The position numbers were made by a program, and so were the translations under genes. From the NCBI GenBank assembly GCA_900318345.1, contig ONKD01000006.1:1-64000 (forward strand): 64,000 bases of DNA, written 5' to 3'. Source of the DNA: an uncultured Prevotellaceae bacterium (lineage in GTDB: Bacteria > Bacteroidota > Bacteroidia > Bacteroidales > Muribaculaceae). The stretch's first letter is position 1, and every line of letters begins with the position of its first letter. The notes under the pieces were generated by a model. That model ran no database searches. It worked only from the letters and a program-made list of their open reading frames with translations, and was not told the DNA's origin. Below, in pieces: positions 1 through 9,225 of this stretch.

Positions 1-858
1 CACGTAGTTGCGGAAGAAGATGACCTCACTGCTCTTGCTCAGGTCGAGCGAGTTATAGACCTCGCCATAGTTGGCGGTAAGGCTGTACTTGCCCGAGTTC
101 ATCAGCTGCTGCGAGGCATCAACGCACTCGTTGAGGAACTTCTGGGCACGGGTAGCGTCGGCAGCCTTGCCATTGTCCTCAACAGTGCGGTACTTGCAAT
201 AGGTACCCTCAAACAGGCAGATGTCGCTCTTCATGGCCAGGGCCATATCCTTGCTCCAGGAATTCTTGCCGCCGGCACCCAGGTTCTGAACAGCATAGTT
301 CAGATCCTCGAGCACGAAGTCCATGACCACGTCACGGTCGGTGCGGGGACCATAGACAACATCGCTCTGAGCCTCGGGATCAAGGATGACCTCATCGAGC
401 ATGTTGACATCACCGTACATGCGCACGAGCTGATAATACTGCCAGGCGCGATTCAAGCGGCCAACAGCTACATAATAGCTCTTCTCGCCCTCAGCGAGGG
501 TCGAGCTCTGCAAGCCGGTCAACATATAGTTGCAGCGGCGAATCTCGGTATAAGGCGTGCTCCAGTAGGTCGAGGTGCCGGGAACCGTGGTGAACATCCA
601 GTTATCAAAGCTGGGATTCACCTGGTCGTCGCTCAAACTCTTGAAATAGAACCAGCCAGCGCCACCACCTGTACCATATCCAGTATAGTTCTCATACAGG
701 ACATTGCTATAGCTGGCGACCTGATTGGCATTGCTCCAGAACTCAGGTCCGAGCTCAAACTTGGTGCGTTCGCTCTTGGTGAGCATGTCGTCACAAGACG
801 ACAGCGAGATGACAGCAGCACCCAGTCCACACAGTATAATTGATTTCAATAATTTCAT
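1..858 (-). CDS. SusD/RagB-like outer-membrane lipoprotein, N-terminal part (runs off window)
   Basis: Surface lipoprotein that would cap the neighbouring SusC-like channel and help bind its substrate. The reading frame opens at the ATG at 858 and stays open for 286 codons to the window edge, so the C-terminal half is missing. The first residues (MKLLKSIILCGLG) form a lipoprotein signal peptide ending in a LSSC lipobox, followed by an acidic DD. The body has the tryptophan- and tyrosine-rich helical (TPR-like) pattern of SusD, with stretches such as RRCNYMLTGL and GRLNRAWQYYQLVRMYGD. It follows the SusC-like gene at 997-4920 with a 138-nt spacer and is surely co-transcribed. The signal peptide is nearly identical to that of the SusD-like protein at 9226. 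Substrate unknown. Confidence 0.9.
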   Translation of the reverse strand, partial: MKLLKSIILCGLGAAVISLSSCDDMLTKSERTKFELGPEFWSNANQVASYSNVLYENYTGYGTGGGAGWFYFKSLSDDQVNPSFDNWMFTTVPGTSTYWSTPYTEIRRCNYMLTGLQSSTLAEGEKSYYVAVGRLNRAWQYYQLVRMYGDVNMLDEVILDPEAQSDVVYGPRTDRDVVMDFVLEDLNYAVQNLGAGGKNSWSKDMALAMKSDICLFEGTYCKYRTVEDNGKAADATRAQKFLNECVDASQQLMNSGKYSLTANYGEVYNSLDLSKSSEVIFFRNYV

Positions 859-860
859 AT

Positions 861-990
861 CTTTTTTAGTTTTTAGTTTTTAGTTTTAAGTTTTTAGTTT
901 TAAGTTTTAAGTATGGTTTGTATCGCCTGTAACTGTATCGTCATTCGGTAATATTACTTACAACTTAAAACTTACAACTTAAAACTCAGT
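861..990. repeat. Inverted heptamer arrays in susC1-susD1 spacer
   Basis: Just upstream of the SusD-like start there are about seven tandem copies of TTTTTAG/TTTTAAG (861-912). At 961-986 the complementary run ACTTAAAACTTACAACTTAA appears. The two arms can pair over about 24 bases, giving a long AT-rich stem in the mRNA between the susC and susD coding regions. Equivalent arrangements occur at 9128-9225 and 22156-22256. Confidence 0.6.
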
Positions 991-996
991 TTAACC

Positions 997-3900
997 TTAC
1001 TTCACGATAATCTCGCAGATTGAAACACGGTTCCAGCTCAGTTCATCAAACATGTTGCTGATGCCCTGGCCCTGGGCGTTGATGCGCTTGGCATCGATAC
1101 CATACTTCTTCACGAGCATGTCCTTCACGCTGGCGGCGCGGCCGTTAGCGAGAGTGATGTTGCGGTCCATGGGACCGTCCTTGGAAGCATAACCATTGAT
1201 GACGCAGGTAGCCTCGGGGTGGCTCTTCATGTAAGCGGCGATGCGCTCCACATTGGGCTGCTGGTCGGCATAAACGGCCATCGAGTTAATGGGGAAGTGA
1301 ACCAGGATGGTCATGTACTGCAATGACTTGTCAATCATACCGCTCTTGCTGTTCTGGCAAGCGGCAAGATCACGCTGCAACTGGCTGTTCTGGTTGTTGG
1401 CAGCATTGAGCTGGTTCTGCAGTGCGGCGATGCGGCTGTTGTAAGCGTTCTCGGCATTAGCGAGCTGGGCGCGCAGGTCATTGATCTGAGCGTTCAAGGC
1501 GCTGTTGTCGCCAGTAACGGCTACGGCAGCACTGCGGTTGGTACCGAAGGTCACTTGCAGACCTACAGACCAGGTGCGGTTGATGGGATAGGTGCGGCCC
1601 CAAGTACCGTAGCCCAGAGAGCCCTGTCCGGCGTTCATCTCGGGATCGATGGGGAGGTCACCGCTGCCCTTGTGGAGCAGACACAGGTTGTTCACACTAC
1701 CGTAAACACGCAGTTTCTCGATGAAGGCCTTGCGGGTCAGGTTCTCGGGCAGGGTGTAACCCAGCGTGATGTTCTTGAGGCGCAGGTAGCTCATGTCAAC
1801 GAGGTACTTGGTCTGGGGATAGTAGTTGTGGCAACCACCCTCACCCGAGAGACCTACCACGTTACCAGCAAACTCGTTGCCAGGGTAGAGGCAGGGGAAG
1901 TCGTTGCTCTCGCTGATGTTCACAACGCCATTTTCGGGATCATAGATATTGTACTTGGTCTGGTTAGCAAAGATTGCTAGGTCGGCCGAACGCATCATCG
2001 GGAAGACGAATGCCGACTGGGTCCACATCTCGCGCTTGCCCACGCCCTGGAAGAAGACGTCGAGGTCGAAGCCCTTGAAGAAACCGCCCACGTGGAAGCT
2101 GTACTCATAGCGGGGCATCATGTTACCGATGACCTTGAGGTCGCCATGGTTCTCCTGGGTGCCGTTACCACCGTCAATCTTACCGTTGTTGTCCAGGTCC
2201 TTGTACTTGATGTCACCAGGGCCAAAGACGAAGGTCTGGGTTTGGATACCGGTCTGATCGGCAACGCCGGGAGCATAGATCCAGGAACCATCTTCGTTCT
2301 TGCCAGTGAAGTCACGCTCGGTGAAGTAGCGGTCGGTCTCAAAGCCCCAGATGTCACCCCAGGTCATGCCCTCGTAGGCATAGGCGCTGTTGCAGGGGTA
2401 GCCAATGAGGTGAGAGTCGTTGTTCCACTTGGTCACCTTGGTCTTAGCGTCACCGACGCTTGCGCTGAAGTAAGCGCTAAAGTCCTTGTTGAACTGCTTG
2501 CGCAGGTCGAGGGTAGCTTCCCAACCACGGGTGCGAAGCTTACCGTTGTTGGTCACAGGAGCTGCAGCACCAACCGAGGGGGGCAGTGCGGTGCCAGGAC
2601 CCAGCATGTCGCTGGTGGTGCGCTGGTACCAGTCAAAGCCGAGGGTGAGAATGTCACCAAACAGGCCCAGGTCGATACCGGCATCCATGGTGGTGATGCG
2701 TTCCCAAGTCAGCGAGGAGTTCACCCAGCTGGGCAGGCCGAGCTCGGTCACCTTGGCACCGCTCTCGTTGAGCCAGTAGATGTTGCTCTGGCTGATGGGG
2801 CTGATGAGCGACTGGAACTGGTTCTCGCCCACGGCCTCGTTACCGATGGTACCATAGGAGAAGCGCAGCTTACCGTTATCCACGATGTGGCGCAAGCGGT
2901 CCCAATATTTCTCCTGGGTGAAGCGGTAACCTACCGATCCCGAGGGGAAGAATGCCCAGTGGTCATTCACGGGGAAGCTCGACGAGCCGTCGTAGCGTCC
3001 GTTCAACTCGAGCAGGTAGATGCCCTTGTAGTCATAGTTGATACGGCCAAAGTAACCGGCGGTAGCCTTGTCGCGGGTCCAGCTGGTGATGTTCCACTTG
3101 GTCTGGTCGCCATAGGTCAAAGCCAGCTCGGGATAGGCTTCGCTATAGAGCTGGGGCCTGTAAGCATAGAAGTAGTCGCTGGAGTAGTTGTCACCGTTGA
3201 CACCGACCATGATGTTGAAGTTGTGAGCATCGTTGAAGCTCTTGTTCCAGTTCAAGGTGGCGTTAGCGGCCCACTTGTCGCTCTTGCTGTTGTCGCGCCA
3301 GGCGTTGGTGTTACCGTCGTTCACGATCCACTGGGGGGTGACGCCGCTCCAGTTGTAGCCATAGACGGTGTGGTCGCTTGAACCGCTGTTCATGTTGCCG
3401 ATCTCATAGGTGAAGTCGGCGTTCAAGGTCAGGTCCTTGGTGATGTGCACGGTGGTGAAGGCGGTCATGCTCAGGCGGTCCATGGTGACGTTCTTGCGTG
3501 CAGCCTGCTTCTGCATGGCGATCACGCGGAAGTCGAGCTGCTCGCCCGTGTTGGGATCGGCAATCGTGCCACTAGGGATGAAGAAGGAGCCCCAGCGCCA
3601 GATGTACTGGTACATGTTGTTCCATGTATCGGCGCGCGAGAAGTGGCGGCGCGAGAAGTTGATGCGTGCACCAACGGTCAACCAGTCGGTCAAGTCGGTC
3701 GAGATGTTGGCAGCGGCATTGTAGCGCTTGCGCATGGCAGGATTCCACTTCATGTTATCCTCCTTGTAGTTGTAGCCAAATGACAGGTAGTAGGTGGTGC
3801 GGTTGCTTGCACCGCGCACCGACACGTTGTGGCCCTGTGAGGGAGCAGCGTGGTTGTACCAGATGTTCTGGATGTCATAGTCGGCATAGTACATGGGCTG

Positions 3901-4920
3901 GCTGCCGATGAAGCGGTAATCACCCACGTCACCGTCGCTCACCCAGGGGCGCATCACGCCATAACCAATCTTCTTGCCGCCATTCTGCTGCTTCCATGCC
4001 TCGGCATAGGGCAGCAACTGGTCGAAGTACATACCGAAGAGCTCGACAGCGTCAGAGCCCTCGCGCTTCTTGGCCATGATGGCCGACTTGAGCTGGGTGG
4101 GCACATCGGGGAAGTCGGGCAGGAAGGTGGGATCGTCCCAACCGAAGTTGTTAGAGTAGCTGACGGTGGCGCGCTCACCCTTTTGACCAGCCTTGGTGGT
4201 AATCAAGATGACACCAAAGGCGGCACGGGTACCGTAGATCGATGACGAAGCAGCGTCCTTGAGTACCGATACGGTGGCGATGTCGTTGCCGTTGAGCAGC
4301 TGCAGTCCGTCCATGTCGCTCACCACACCGTCGATGACGATCATGGGCGAGCTGTCCTGGCCGTTGCTCAGGGTGCCGACGCCACGGATGCGCATCGTGG
4401 GATTGCCGTCGATGTCACCACTGGCGTTGATGATGCTCAGTCCAGGCACTGCGCCTTGCAATGCGCGGGACACGTCCTGCTCGGGACGTGAGTTGAAGGT
4501 CTTGTCGATGTCGACAGTGGAAACGGCACCGGTGAGGTTCACCTTCTTCTGTGTACCGTAGCCCACGACAACGAGTTCATCGAGCAGGGCCTTATCCTCG
4601 GCCATGACGATGTTCATGCCCGTAGTGGCACGGGCGGTCACCGTCTTGTAGCCGATGAACGAAATCTGCAGCTTGGCATTGGTGCCAGCTCTCAACGAGA
4701 AGTTACCGTCCACATCGGTCGATGTGCCACGGGTCGTTCCAACCTCGACAATGCTGGCGCCGATGATGGGTTCTCCCTTCTCATCGACGACGCGGCCTGT
4801 CACAATGGTGGTAGCAGAATTGGCCACCACTTGGGGCGCTGGTGCAGCTTGGGCCTGGTTGTAGTAACCAGTGCCGCATAGCATCAGCACTGCGCCCAAA
4901 AGAGCTAAATGTCTTTTCAT
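997..4920 (-). CDS. SusC/RagA-like TonB-dependent receptor with C-terminal coiled coil and OmpA-like domain
   Basis: Outer-membrane TonB-dependent channel of 1307 residues. In order: signal peptide (1-27), carboxypeptidase-regulatory-like fold (about 40-107), the conserved DELVVVGYGTQKK segment (114-126), plug domain with the SusC signature LKDAASSSIYGTRAAFGVI, then a beta-barrel ending in a VGLQVTFGT-type last strand. Unlike ordinary SusC, the chain continues: a coiled coil with heptad-spaced Leu/Ala/Asn (about 1141-1191) and an OmpA-like domain (about 1200-1307) with the motif LANGRAASVKDMLVKKYGI. Both ends of a TonB receptor barrel lie in the periplasm, so the added domain could reach peptidoglycan. 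ATG at 4920 is preferred over an in-frame GTG at 4926 because the signal peptide begins there. No degradative enzyme gene adjoins. Confidence 0.93.
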   Translation of the reverse strand: MKRHLALLGAVLMLCGTGYYNQAQAAPAPQVVANSATTIVTGRVVDEKGEPIIGASIVEVGTTRGTSTDVDGNFSLRAGTNAKLQISFIGYKTVTARATTGMNIVMAEDKALLDELVVVGYGTQKKVNLTGAVSTVDIDKTFNSRPEQDVSRALQGAVPGLSIINASGDIDGNPTMRIRGVGTLSNGQDSSPMIVIDGVVSDMDGLQLLNGNDIATVSVLKDAASSSIYGTRAAFGVILITTKAGQKGERATVSYSNNFGWDDPTFLPDFPDVPTQLKSAIMAKKREGSDAVELFGMYFDQLLPYAEAWKQQNGGKKIGYGVMRPWVSDGDVGDYRFIGSQPMYYADYDIQNIWYNHAAPSQGHNVSVRGASNRTTYYLSFGYNYKEDNMKWNPAMRKRYNAAANISTDLTDWLTVGARINFSRRHFSRADTWNNMYQYIWRWGSFFIPSGTIADPNTGEQLDFRVIAMQKQAARKNVTMDRLSMTAFTTVHITKDLTLNADFTYEIGNMNSGSSDHTVYGYNWSGVTPQWIVNDGNTNAWRDNSKSDKWAANATLNWNKSFNDAHNFNIMVGVNGDNYSSDYFYAYRPQLYSEAYPELALTYGDQTKWNITSWTRDKATAGYFGRINYDYKGIYLLELNGRYDGSSSFPVNDHWAFFPSGSVGYRFTQEKYWDRLRHIVDNGKLRFSYGTIGNEAVGENQFQSLISPISQSNIYWLNESGAKVTELGLPSWVNSSLTWERITTMDAGIDLGLFGDILTLGFDWYQRTTSDMLGPGTALPPSVGAAAPVTNNGKLRTRGWEATLDLRKQFNKDFSAYFSASVGDAKTKVTKWNNDSHLIGYPCNSAYAYEGMTWGDIWGFETDRYFTERDFTGKNEDGSWIYAPGVADQTGIQTQTFVFGPGDIKYKDLDNNGKIDGGNGTQENHGDLKVIGNMMPRYEYSFHVGGFFKGFDLDVFFQGVGKREMWTQSAFVFPMMRSADLAIFANQTKYNIYDPENGVVNISESNDFPCLYPGNEFAGNVVGLSGEGGCHNYYPQTKYLVDMSYLRLKNITLGYTLPENLTRKAFIEKLRVYGSVNNLCLLHKGSGDLPIDPEMNAGQGSLGYGTWGRTYPINRTWSVGLQVTFGTNRSAAVAVTGDNSALNAQINDLRAQLANAENAYNSRIAALQNQLNAANNQNSQLQRDLAACQNSKSGMIDKSLQYMTILVHFPINSMAVYADQQPNVERIAAYMKSHPEATCVINGYASKDGPMDRNITLANGRAASVKDMLVKKYGIDAKRINAQGQGISNMFDELSWNRVSICEIIVK

Positions 4921-5278
4921 AAGCACGTTTTAGTTAGTTAATATTTAGTTAGTTAATCTAGAAGATTCTATAACGACTCTTGCCAAGGGTATAAAGCCTC
5001 AGTTTACATTTGCTTTTTTTAACAAGATGCAAAATTCTATATTTTTTTTGAAATATCCAAAAAATCGAAGAGTTTTTGTAAAACCGAATGTTAAAAACCA
5101 TAAAAAAATGTACATAACAAGTAAAATTTTGGCTAAAAATAACCATATTTGGTGGGCCAAAACCATTTTTTTGGCCATTTTTTTGGCCACATGAATTTTT
5201 GTTTGCAAATTTGCCTTTCAAATCGCAAAAAATTAGAAAGATAATAATTTAATATCTATTAATTTAAAGTAAGTGCGT
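4921..5278. promoter_or_regulatory. Divergent intergenic region between two susC-like genes
   Basis: 358 bp without a plausible gene, very AT-rich, with runs of A and T. It must hold the promoters for both flanking susC-like genes. One TAnnTTTG match reads rightward (TACATTTG, 5005-5012) but lies 266 nt before the rightward start. No convincing element is seen close to either gene. Repeated TTAGTTAGTTAATATTTAG lies just before the leftward gene, and TTTTTTTGGCCA is duplicated at 5166-5188. Both genes are preceded by AGTGCGT/CGTGCTT directly before the ATG. Confidence 0.5.
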
Positions 5279-8200
5279 ATGAAAAAACAATTAGCACTGT
5301 TGGCCGCGCTGGCAATCGCCTGCGGAGCACCAGCTGGGATGACATCGCTTCCCAGTATGGGTTTCACAGCCGAGGCCCAGGCCAACAAAGTCTCTGGCGT
5401 CATACGTGACGCCCAAGGTGAGCCTCTCATCGGCGCGACCGTTAAGGTCAAGGGTACCAACCGCGGTACCGCCACCGATGTGGATGGCAAGTATTCAATT
5501 GTCGCCAACCGTGGTGACGTGCTCGTTGTGTCTTACATCGGCAGCAAGCCCATGGAGGTTACCGTGGGCAGCGGCTCGATGGACATCAACATGCAGGCCG
5601 GTGACCAGGTCCTTGACGAGGTGGTTGTGACCGCGCTCGGTATCCGCAAGGACAAGAAGTCGCTGGGTTATGCCGTTGACGACCTGAAGGCTGATGAGCT
5701 GATGCGCAACAAGAGCGCTAACGCCATCAACTCCCTGTCAGGTAAGATTGCTGGTGTGAACATCACCCAGTCGTCGGGTGCCGCAGGTTCGGGTGCCCAG
5801 ATTATCCTGCGTGGTGGTACGTCGGGTGCCGAGAGTCGCGACAACCAGCCCATATTTGTTGTCGATGGAGTGATCTATGACAACTCGTCGGCTGTTGTCG
5901 GCAACTCTGCCTTCGACGGTATCATGAACAGTGCAACCACAACCTCTAACCGTGTGATGGATATCAACCCCGAGGATATTGACAACATCAGTGTCTTGAA
6001 GGGTCCGGCCGCATCGGCACTCTATGGTAGCCGTGCTGCCAACGGTGTTGTGCTCATCACCACCAAGAAAGGTAAAGAAGGCCGCATTGAGGTTAACTTG
6101 AGCGCCAAGTACATCCTTTCCCAGGTGAGCCACCTGCCCAAGGTGCAGAAGCAGTTTGGTCGTGGTTATCTCCAGGATTACTACGACGCTGATGGCAACT
6201 ATCAGGGCGCTCAATATGGCGATACCCACAGCTATTCAAGCTGGGGTGCCCCCTATAGCCAGTCGGGCTTGAAGTGGTATGACAACATCGGTGAGTTCTT
6301 CCAGGATGGTGGCATTTGGGACACCAACCTGAGCGTGAGCGGTGGTAACAAGAACGGTAACTTCTACTTGAGTGGTTCGTTCTATGACCAGACGGGTATC
6401 GTCCCCGAGACCGGTTACAAGAAAACGACCTTCCGCTTCAACGGCGAGCAGCGCTGGGGCATCTTCACCTTTGGCGCTAACGCAGCCTACAGTGATGCCC
6501 GCACAGCCAAGACTCTGACTGGTGCTGCCCTGTATGGTTCTAGCGGTACCGGTGCGCTATATGCAGTGTACAACTGGCCCACCAGCGAGAACATGAAGCA
6601 TTATATGAACGACGATGGCACCCGCTATCGCATGTTCGGTGACGAGGTTGTGCCCTGGAGTGAGATGGATAACCCCTACTGGATTATCAACAAGAACCCC
6701 ATGAAGGATAACACCGAGCGCTTCACCGGCAACTTCCACGTGAAGGCCGACCTCACCGACTGGTGGTCGATTACTTACCGCATGGGTGTGGACAGCTACA
6801 CGACCGACAACTCGATGCGCATTGCTCGTGGCGGTGTCTTCAAGAACGAGTGGCTCAACGGATTCATGAGCGATAACACGCTGCGTTTCCGCTACCTGAG
6901 CAACAACTTGATGACCAACTTCAACAAGCAGTTTGGCGACTTCAACTTCAACCTGATGCTGGGTGGTTCTACCGACTATACCAAGACCCGCCGCGACTAT
7001 CAGAAGGGTTGGGACTTCCAGATTGCTGATTTCTATAGCTACAATAACGTTCCCGAGTCCAACAAGAAGTTCTCGCACTCCAGCTCGCGCAAGCGCATGG
7101 TGTCGGCCTTCGGTGAGTTCCGCATGGACTGGCGCAACGCCATCTTCCTGACCGTTACCGGCCGTAACGACTGGACTTCTACCCTGCCCATCGAGAACCG
7201 CAGCTACTTCTATCCCAGTGTGAGTGGCGCTATCGCCTTCACCGAGCTCTTCCGTGAGAGCCTGCCCGACTGGTTCAGCTTTGGTAAGATTCGTGGTTCG
7301 TGGGCCAAGGTCGGTAAGGATACCAACCCCTATGAGACCGCCACGACGCTGTGGCCCGTGGGTGAATACCTGAACGGCGCTATCGGTCTGGGTAACAGCT
7401 GGGAGCGTGGTAATCCCTACATCAAGCCCGAGATGGGTAACGCACTCGAGTTTGGTATCGAACTGCGCTTCATCCAGAACCGTTTGAAATTTGATGCTAC
7501 CTGGTACAAGAACAAGTCGGTCAACCAGATTTTGTCACCGCGTGGTCCTCAGTCCACGGCCTACATCTTCTGCTCGATCAACGCCGGTACCGTTTATAAC
7601 AAGGGTATTGAGCTCAGCTTGAGCGGCACTCCCATCCAGACCCGTGACTTCACTTGGGAGACCGGTATCAATGCTGCCGGTAACCGTGGCACCATGGATG
7701 GCCTGCCCACCGGTATGGACATCATGTACCTGACTGATGTACAGTATGGCAGCGCCAAGGCTGCAACCTTCTCGGGTGGTGACTTCATGGCTATCGCAGG
7801 TACCAAGTGGTCGCGCGTGGCTGATACCGAGGAGAACCGCAAGTACAATCCCGACATGATCGGTAAGCTGATTCTTGACAAGAATGGCATGCCTCAGCAG
7901 GCCGAGTCTGGCAAGATCTATGAGGTGGGTAACCGTGAGCCCAAGTTCACTGGCGGTTGGAACAACACCTTTACTTGGAAGAATGTTTCGTTCAACATGT
8001 TGTGGGAATTCCGCGTTGGTGGCGACGTCTTCAACGGCACCAAGTATGCCATGTCGATGAGCGGCGTGAGCGAGCTCAGTGGTGACTGGCGCAACGATCC
8101 CCTGACCATCAGTGGTGTTACTGGTCATGACGAGGTTGTTGGCCAGGATGCTAACGGCAACGACATCATTGCCACTATCTATGATAACGTGTCCAACACG

Positions 8201-9127
8201 TGGAAACCTGGCGAGACCTGCACCTATAACGGCAAGCAGATGAGCTCGACCAACGTGATTACCAACTACTACACTGGTGCCTATGGCTACGAGACCGCTA
8301 ACTGGATCACCAAGGTGAACAGCCTGCGTCTGCGCACCATTTCGTTAAGCTACAGCCTGCCCAGGGCTTTGCTCGCTAAGACCAAGGTTCTCGACCGCGC
8401 CATCATCACTGCAAGTGCTACCAACCTGTTGTTGTTCACCAACTATGATGGTGATCCCGAGGTTGCTGCCGCTGGTGCTGGCCGTGGTGGTTCATCATCA
8501 GTAGGTTTTGACTACTGTGGTGTTCCTTCAACCCGTCAGTATGCACTCGGTGTTAACCTGACCTTTGGTGGCGACTATGCCGCACCTGCACGCGTCAACA
8601 ATGTTGAGCTCGACCTGCTCAACGGCCAGATCAATGACCTGCGCAACCAGTTGACCAACGCTCAGAACGCTCAGAATGCTAACAACGCCCGCATTGCCCA
8701 GCTCGAGGGTGACCTCGCCGCTGCCAATCGTGCCCTTGCTAACTGCAAGAACGACCTGAACGCTGCCAAGAACAAGCCCACAAGCGTTGTTGACAACAGC
8801 AAGCAGTACATGAACGTGCTCGTTCACTTCCCCGTGAACAAGACCGCCGTTAGCACCGACCAGCGTCCCAATGTGGAGCGCGTCGCTGCTTACCTGAAGA
8901 GCCATCCCGAGGCCACCTGCACCATCAAGGGCTTTGCCTCACCCGAGGGCAACCAGGAGAACAACATCAAGCTCGCTAACGGCCGTGCCGCCAGCGTAAA
9001 GGATATGCTCGTCAAGAAGTATGGTATCGCTGCTAACCGCATCAACGCCGCTGGCCAGGGTATCAGCAACATGTTTGATGAGTTGAGCTGGAACCGTGTT
9101 TCAATCTGCGAGATCGTCGTGAAGTAA
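5279..9127 (+). CDS. SusC/RagA-like TonB-dependent receptor with C-terminal coiled coil and OmpA-like domain
   Basis: Outer-membrane TonB-dependent channel of 1282 residues, second of three with the same unusual build. Signal peptide (MKKQLALLAALAIACGAP), carboxypeptidase-regulatory-like fold (about 38-110, with GEPLIGATVKVKGTNRGT), plug domain with the signature LKGPAASALYGSRAANGVV, barrel to about residue 1100, coiled coil with Asn/Ala/Leu heptads (about 1115-1165), OmpA-like domain (about 1177-1282, with ASPEG and LANGRAASVKDMLVKKYGI). The arginine of the LxxxRA motif, which contacts diaminopimelate in OmpA-type domains, is kept; the aspartate normally found in the TDxxG loop is replaced by the ASPEG sequence. 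ATG 5279 is chosen over the in-frame GTG at 5273. Followed by its SusD partner after 98 nt. Substrate unknown. Confidence 0.93.
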   Translation: MKKQLALLAALAIACGAPAGMTSLPSMGFTAEAQANKVSGVIRDAQGEPLIGATVKVKGTNRGTATDVDGKYSIVANRGDVLVVSYIGSKPMEVTVGSGSMDINMQAGDQVLDEVVVTALGIRKDKKSLGYAVDDLKADELMRNKSANAINSLSGKIAGVNITQSSGAAGSGAQIILRGGTSGAESRDNQPIFVVDGVIYDNSSAVVGNSAFDGIMNSATTTSNRVMDINPEDIDNISVLKGPAASALYGSRAANGVVLITTKKGKEGRIEVNLSAKYILSQVSHLPKVQKQFGRGYLQDYYDADGNYQGAQYGDTHSYSSWGAPYSQSGLKWYDNIGEFFQDGGIWDTNLSVSGGNKNGNFYLSGSFYDQTGIVPETGYKKTTFRFNGEQRWGIFTFGANAAYSDARTAKTLTGAALYGSSGTGALYAVYNWPTSENMKHYMNDDGTRYRMFGDEVVPWSEMDNPYWIINKNPMKDNTERFTGNFHVKADLTDWWSITYRMGVDSYTTDNSMRIARGGVFKNEWLNGFMSDNTLRFRYLSNNLMTNFNKQFGDFNFNLMLGGSTDYTKTRRDYQKGWDFQIADFYSYNNVPESNKKFSHSSSRKRMVSAFGEFRMDWRNAIFLTVTGRNDWTSTLPIENRSYFYPSVSGAIAFTELFRESLPDWFSFGKIRGSWAKVGKDTNPYETATTLWPVGEYLNGAIGLGNSWERGNPYIKPEMGNALEFGIELRFIQNRLKFDATWYKNKSVNQILSPRGPQSTAYIFCSINAGTVYNKGIELSLSGTPIQTRDFTWETGINAAGNRGTMDGLPTGMDIMYLTDVQYGSAKAATFSGGDFMAIAGTKWSRVADTEENRKYNPDMIGKLILDKNGMPQQAESGKIYEVGNREPKFTGGWNNTFTWKNVSFNMLWEFRVGGDVFNGTKYAMSMSGVSELSGDWRNDPLTISGVTGHDEVVGQDANGNDIIATIYDNVSNTWKPGETCTYNGKQMSSTNVITNYYTGAYGYETANWITKVNSLRLRTISLSYSLPRALLAKTKVLDRAIITASATNLLLFTNYDGDPEVAAAGAGRGGSSSVGFDYCGVPSTRQYALGVNLTFGGDYAAPARVNNVELDLLNGQINDLRNQLTNAQNAQNANNARIAQLEGDLAAANRALANCKNDLNAAKNKPTSVVDNSKQYMNVLVHFPVNKTAVSTDQRPNVERVAAYLKSHPEATCTIKGFASPEGNQENNIKLANGRAASVKDMLVKKYGIAANRINAAGQGISNMFDELSWNRVSICEIVVK

Positions 9128-9225
9128 GTATAAATCAAGTTTAGAGTTTTGTGTTTAGAGTTTAGAGTGACTTGAGTCATTAAAAACAAAGGACATAAAG
9201 ACTAAAAACTAAAAATTAGAACAAT
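9128..9225. repeat. Heptamer arrays and palindrome in susC2-susD2 spacer
   Basis: The spacer opens with TTTAGAG-type heptamers (9140-9168), then the palindrome TGACTTGAGTCA (9168-9179), then the complementary series ACTAAAAACTAAAAATTAG directly before the SusD ATG. The order array - palindrome - complementary array matches the spacer at 22156-22256. Confidence 0.55.

Noticed and set aside
861-990. Short repeats resembling a CRISPR array or telomere repeat
   Set aside because: Seven-base units without spacers, and no cas genes. The likeness to TTTAGGG telomere repeats at 22215-22245 is coincidence.
2092-3381. Long open frame on the + strand opposite the first susC-like gene
   Set aside because: Shadow of the true gene on the other strand. 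The translation is hydrophobic and repetitive (many Val/Ala/Gly), without any motif, whereas the minus strand gives a full SusC protein.
6730-6750. Other CACGTG-containing sequences as parS (for example 6736, 8195, 36567, 52547)
   Set aside because: They match only the central six to ten bases; most lie in coding sequence and lack the GTTTC/GAAAC arms.
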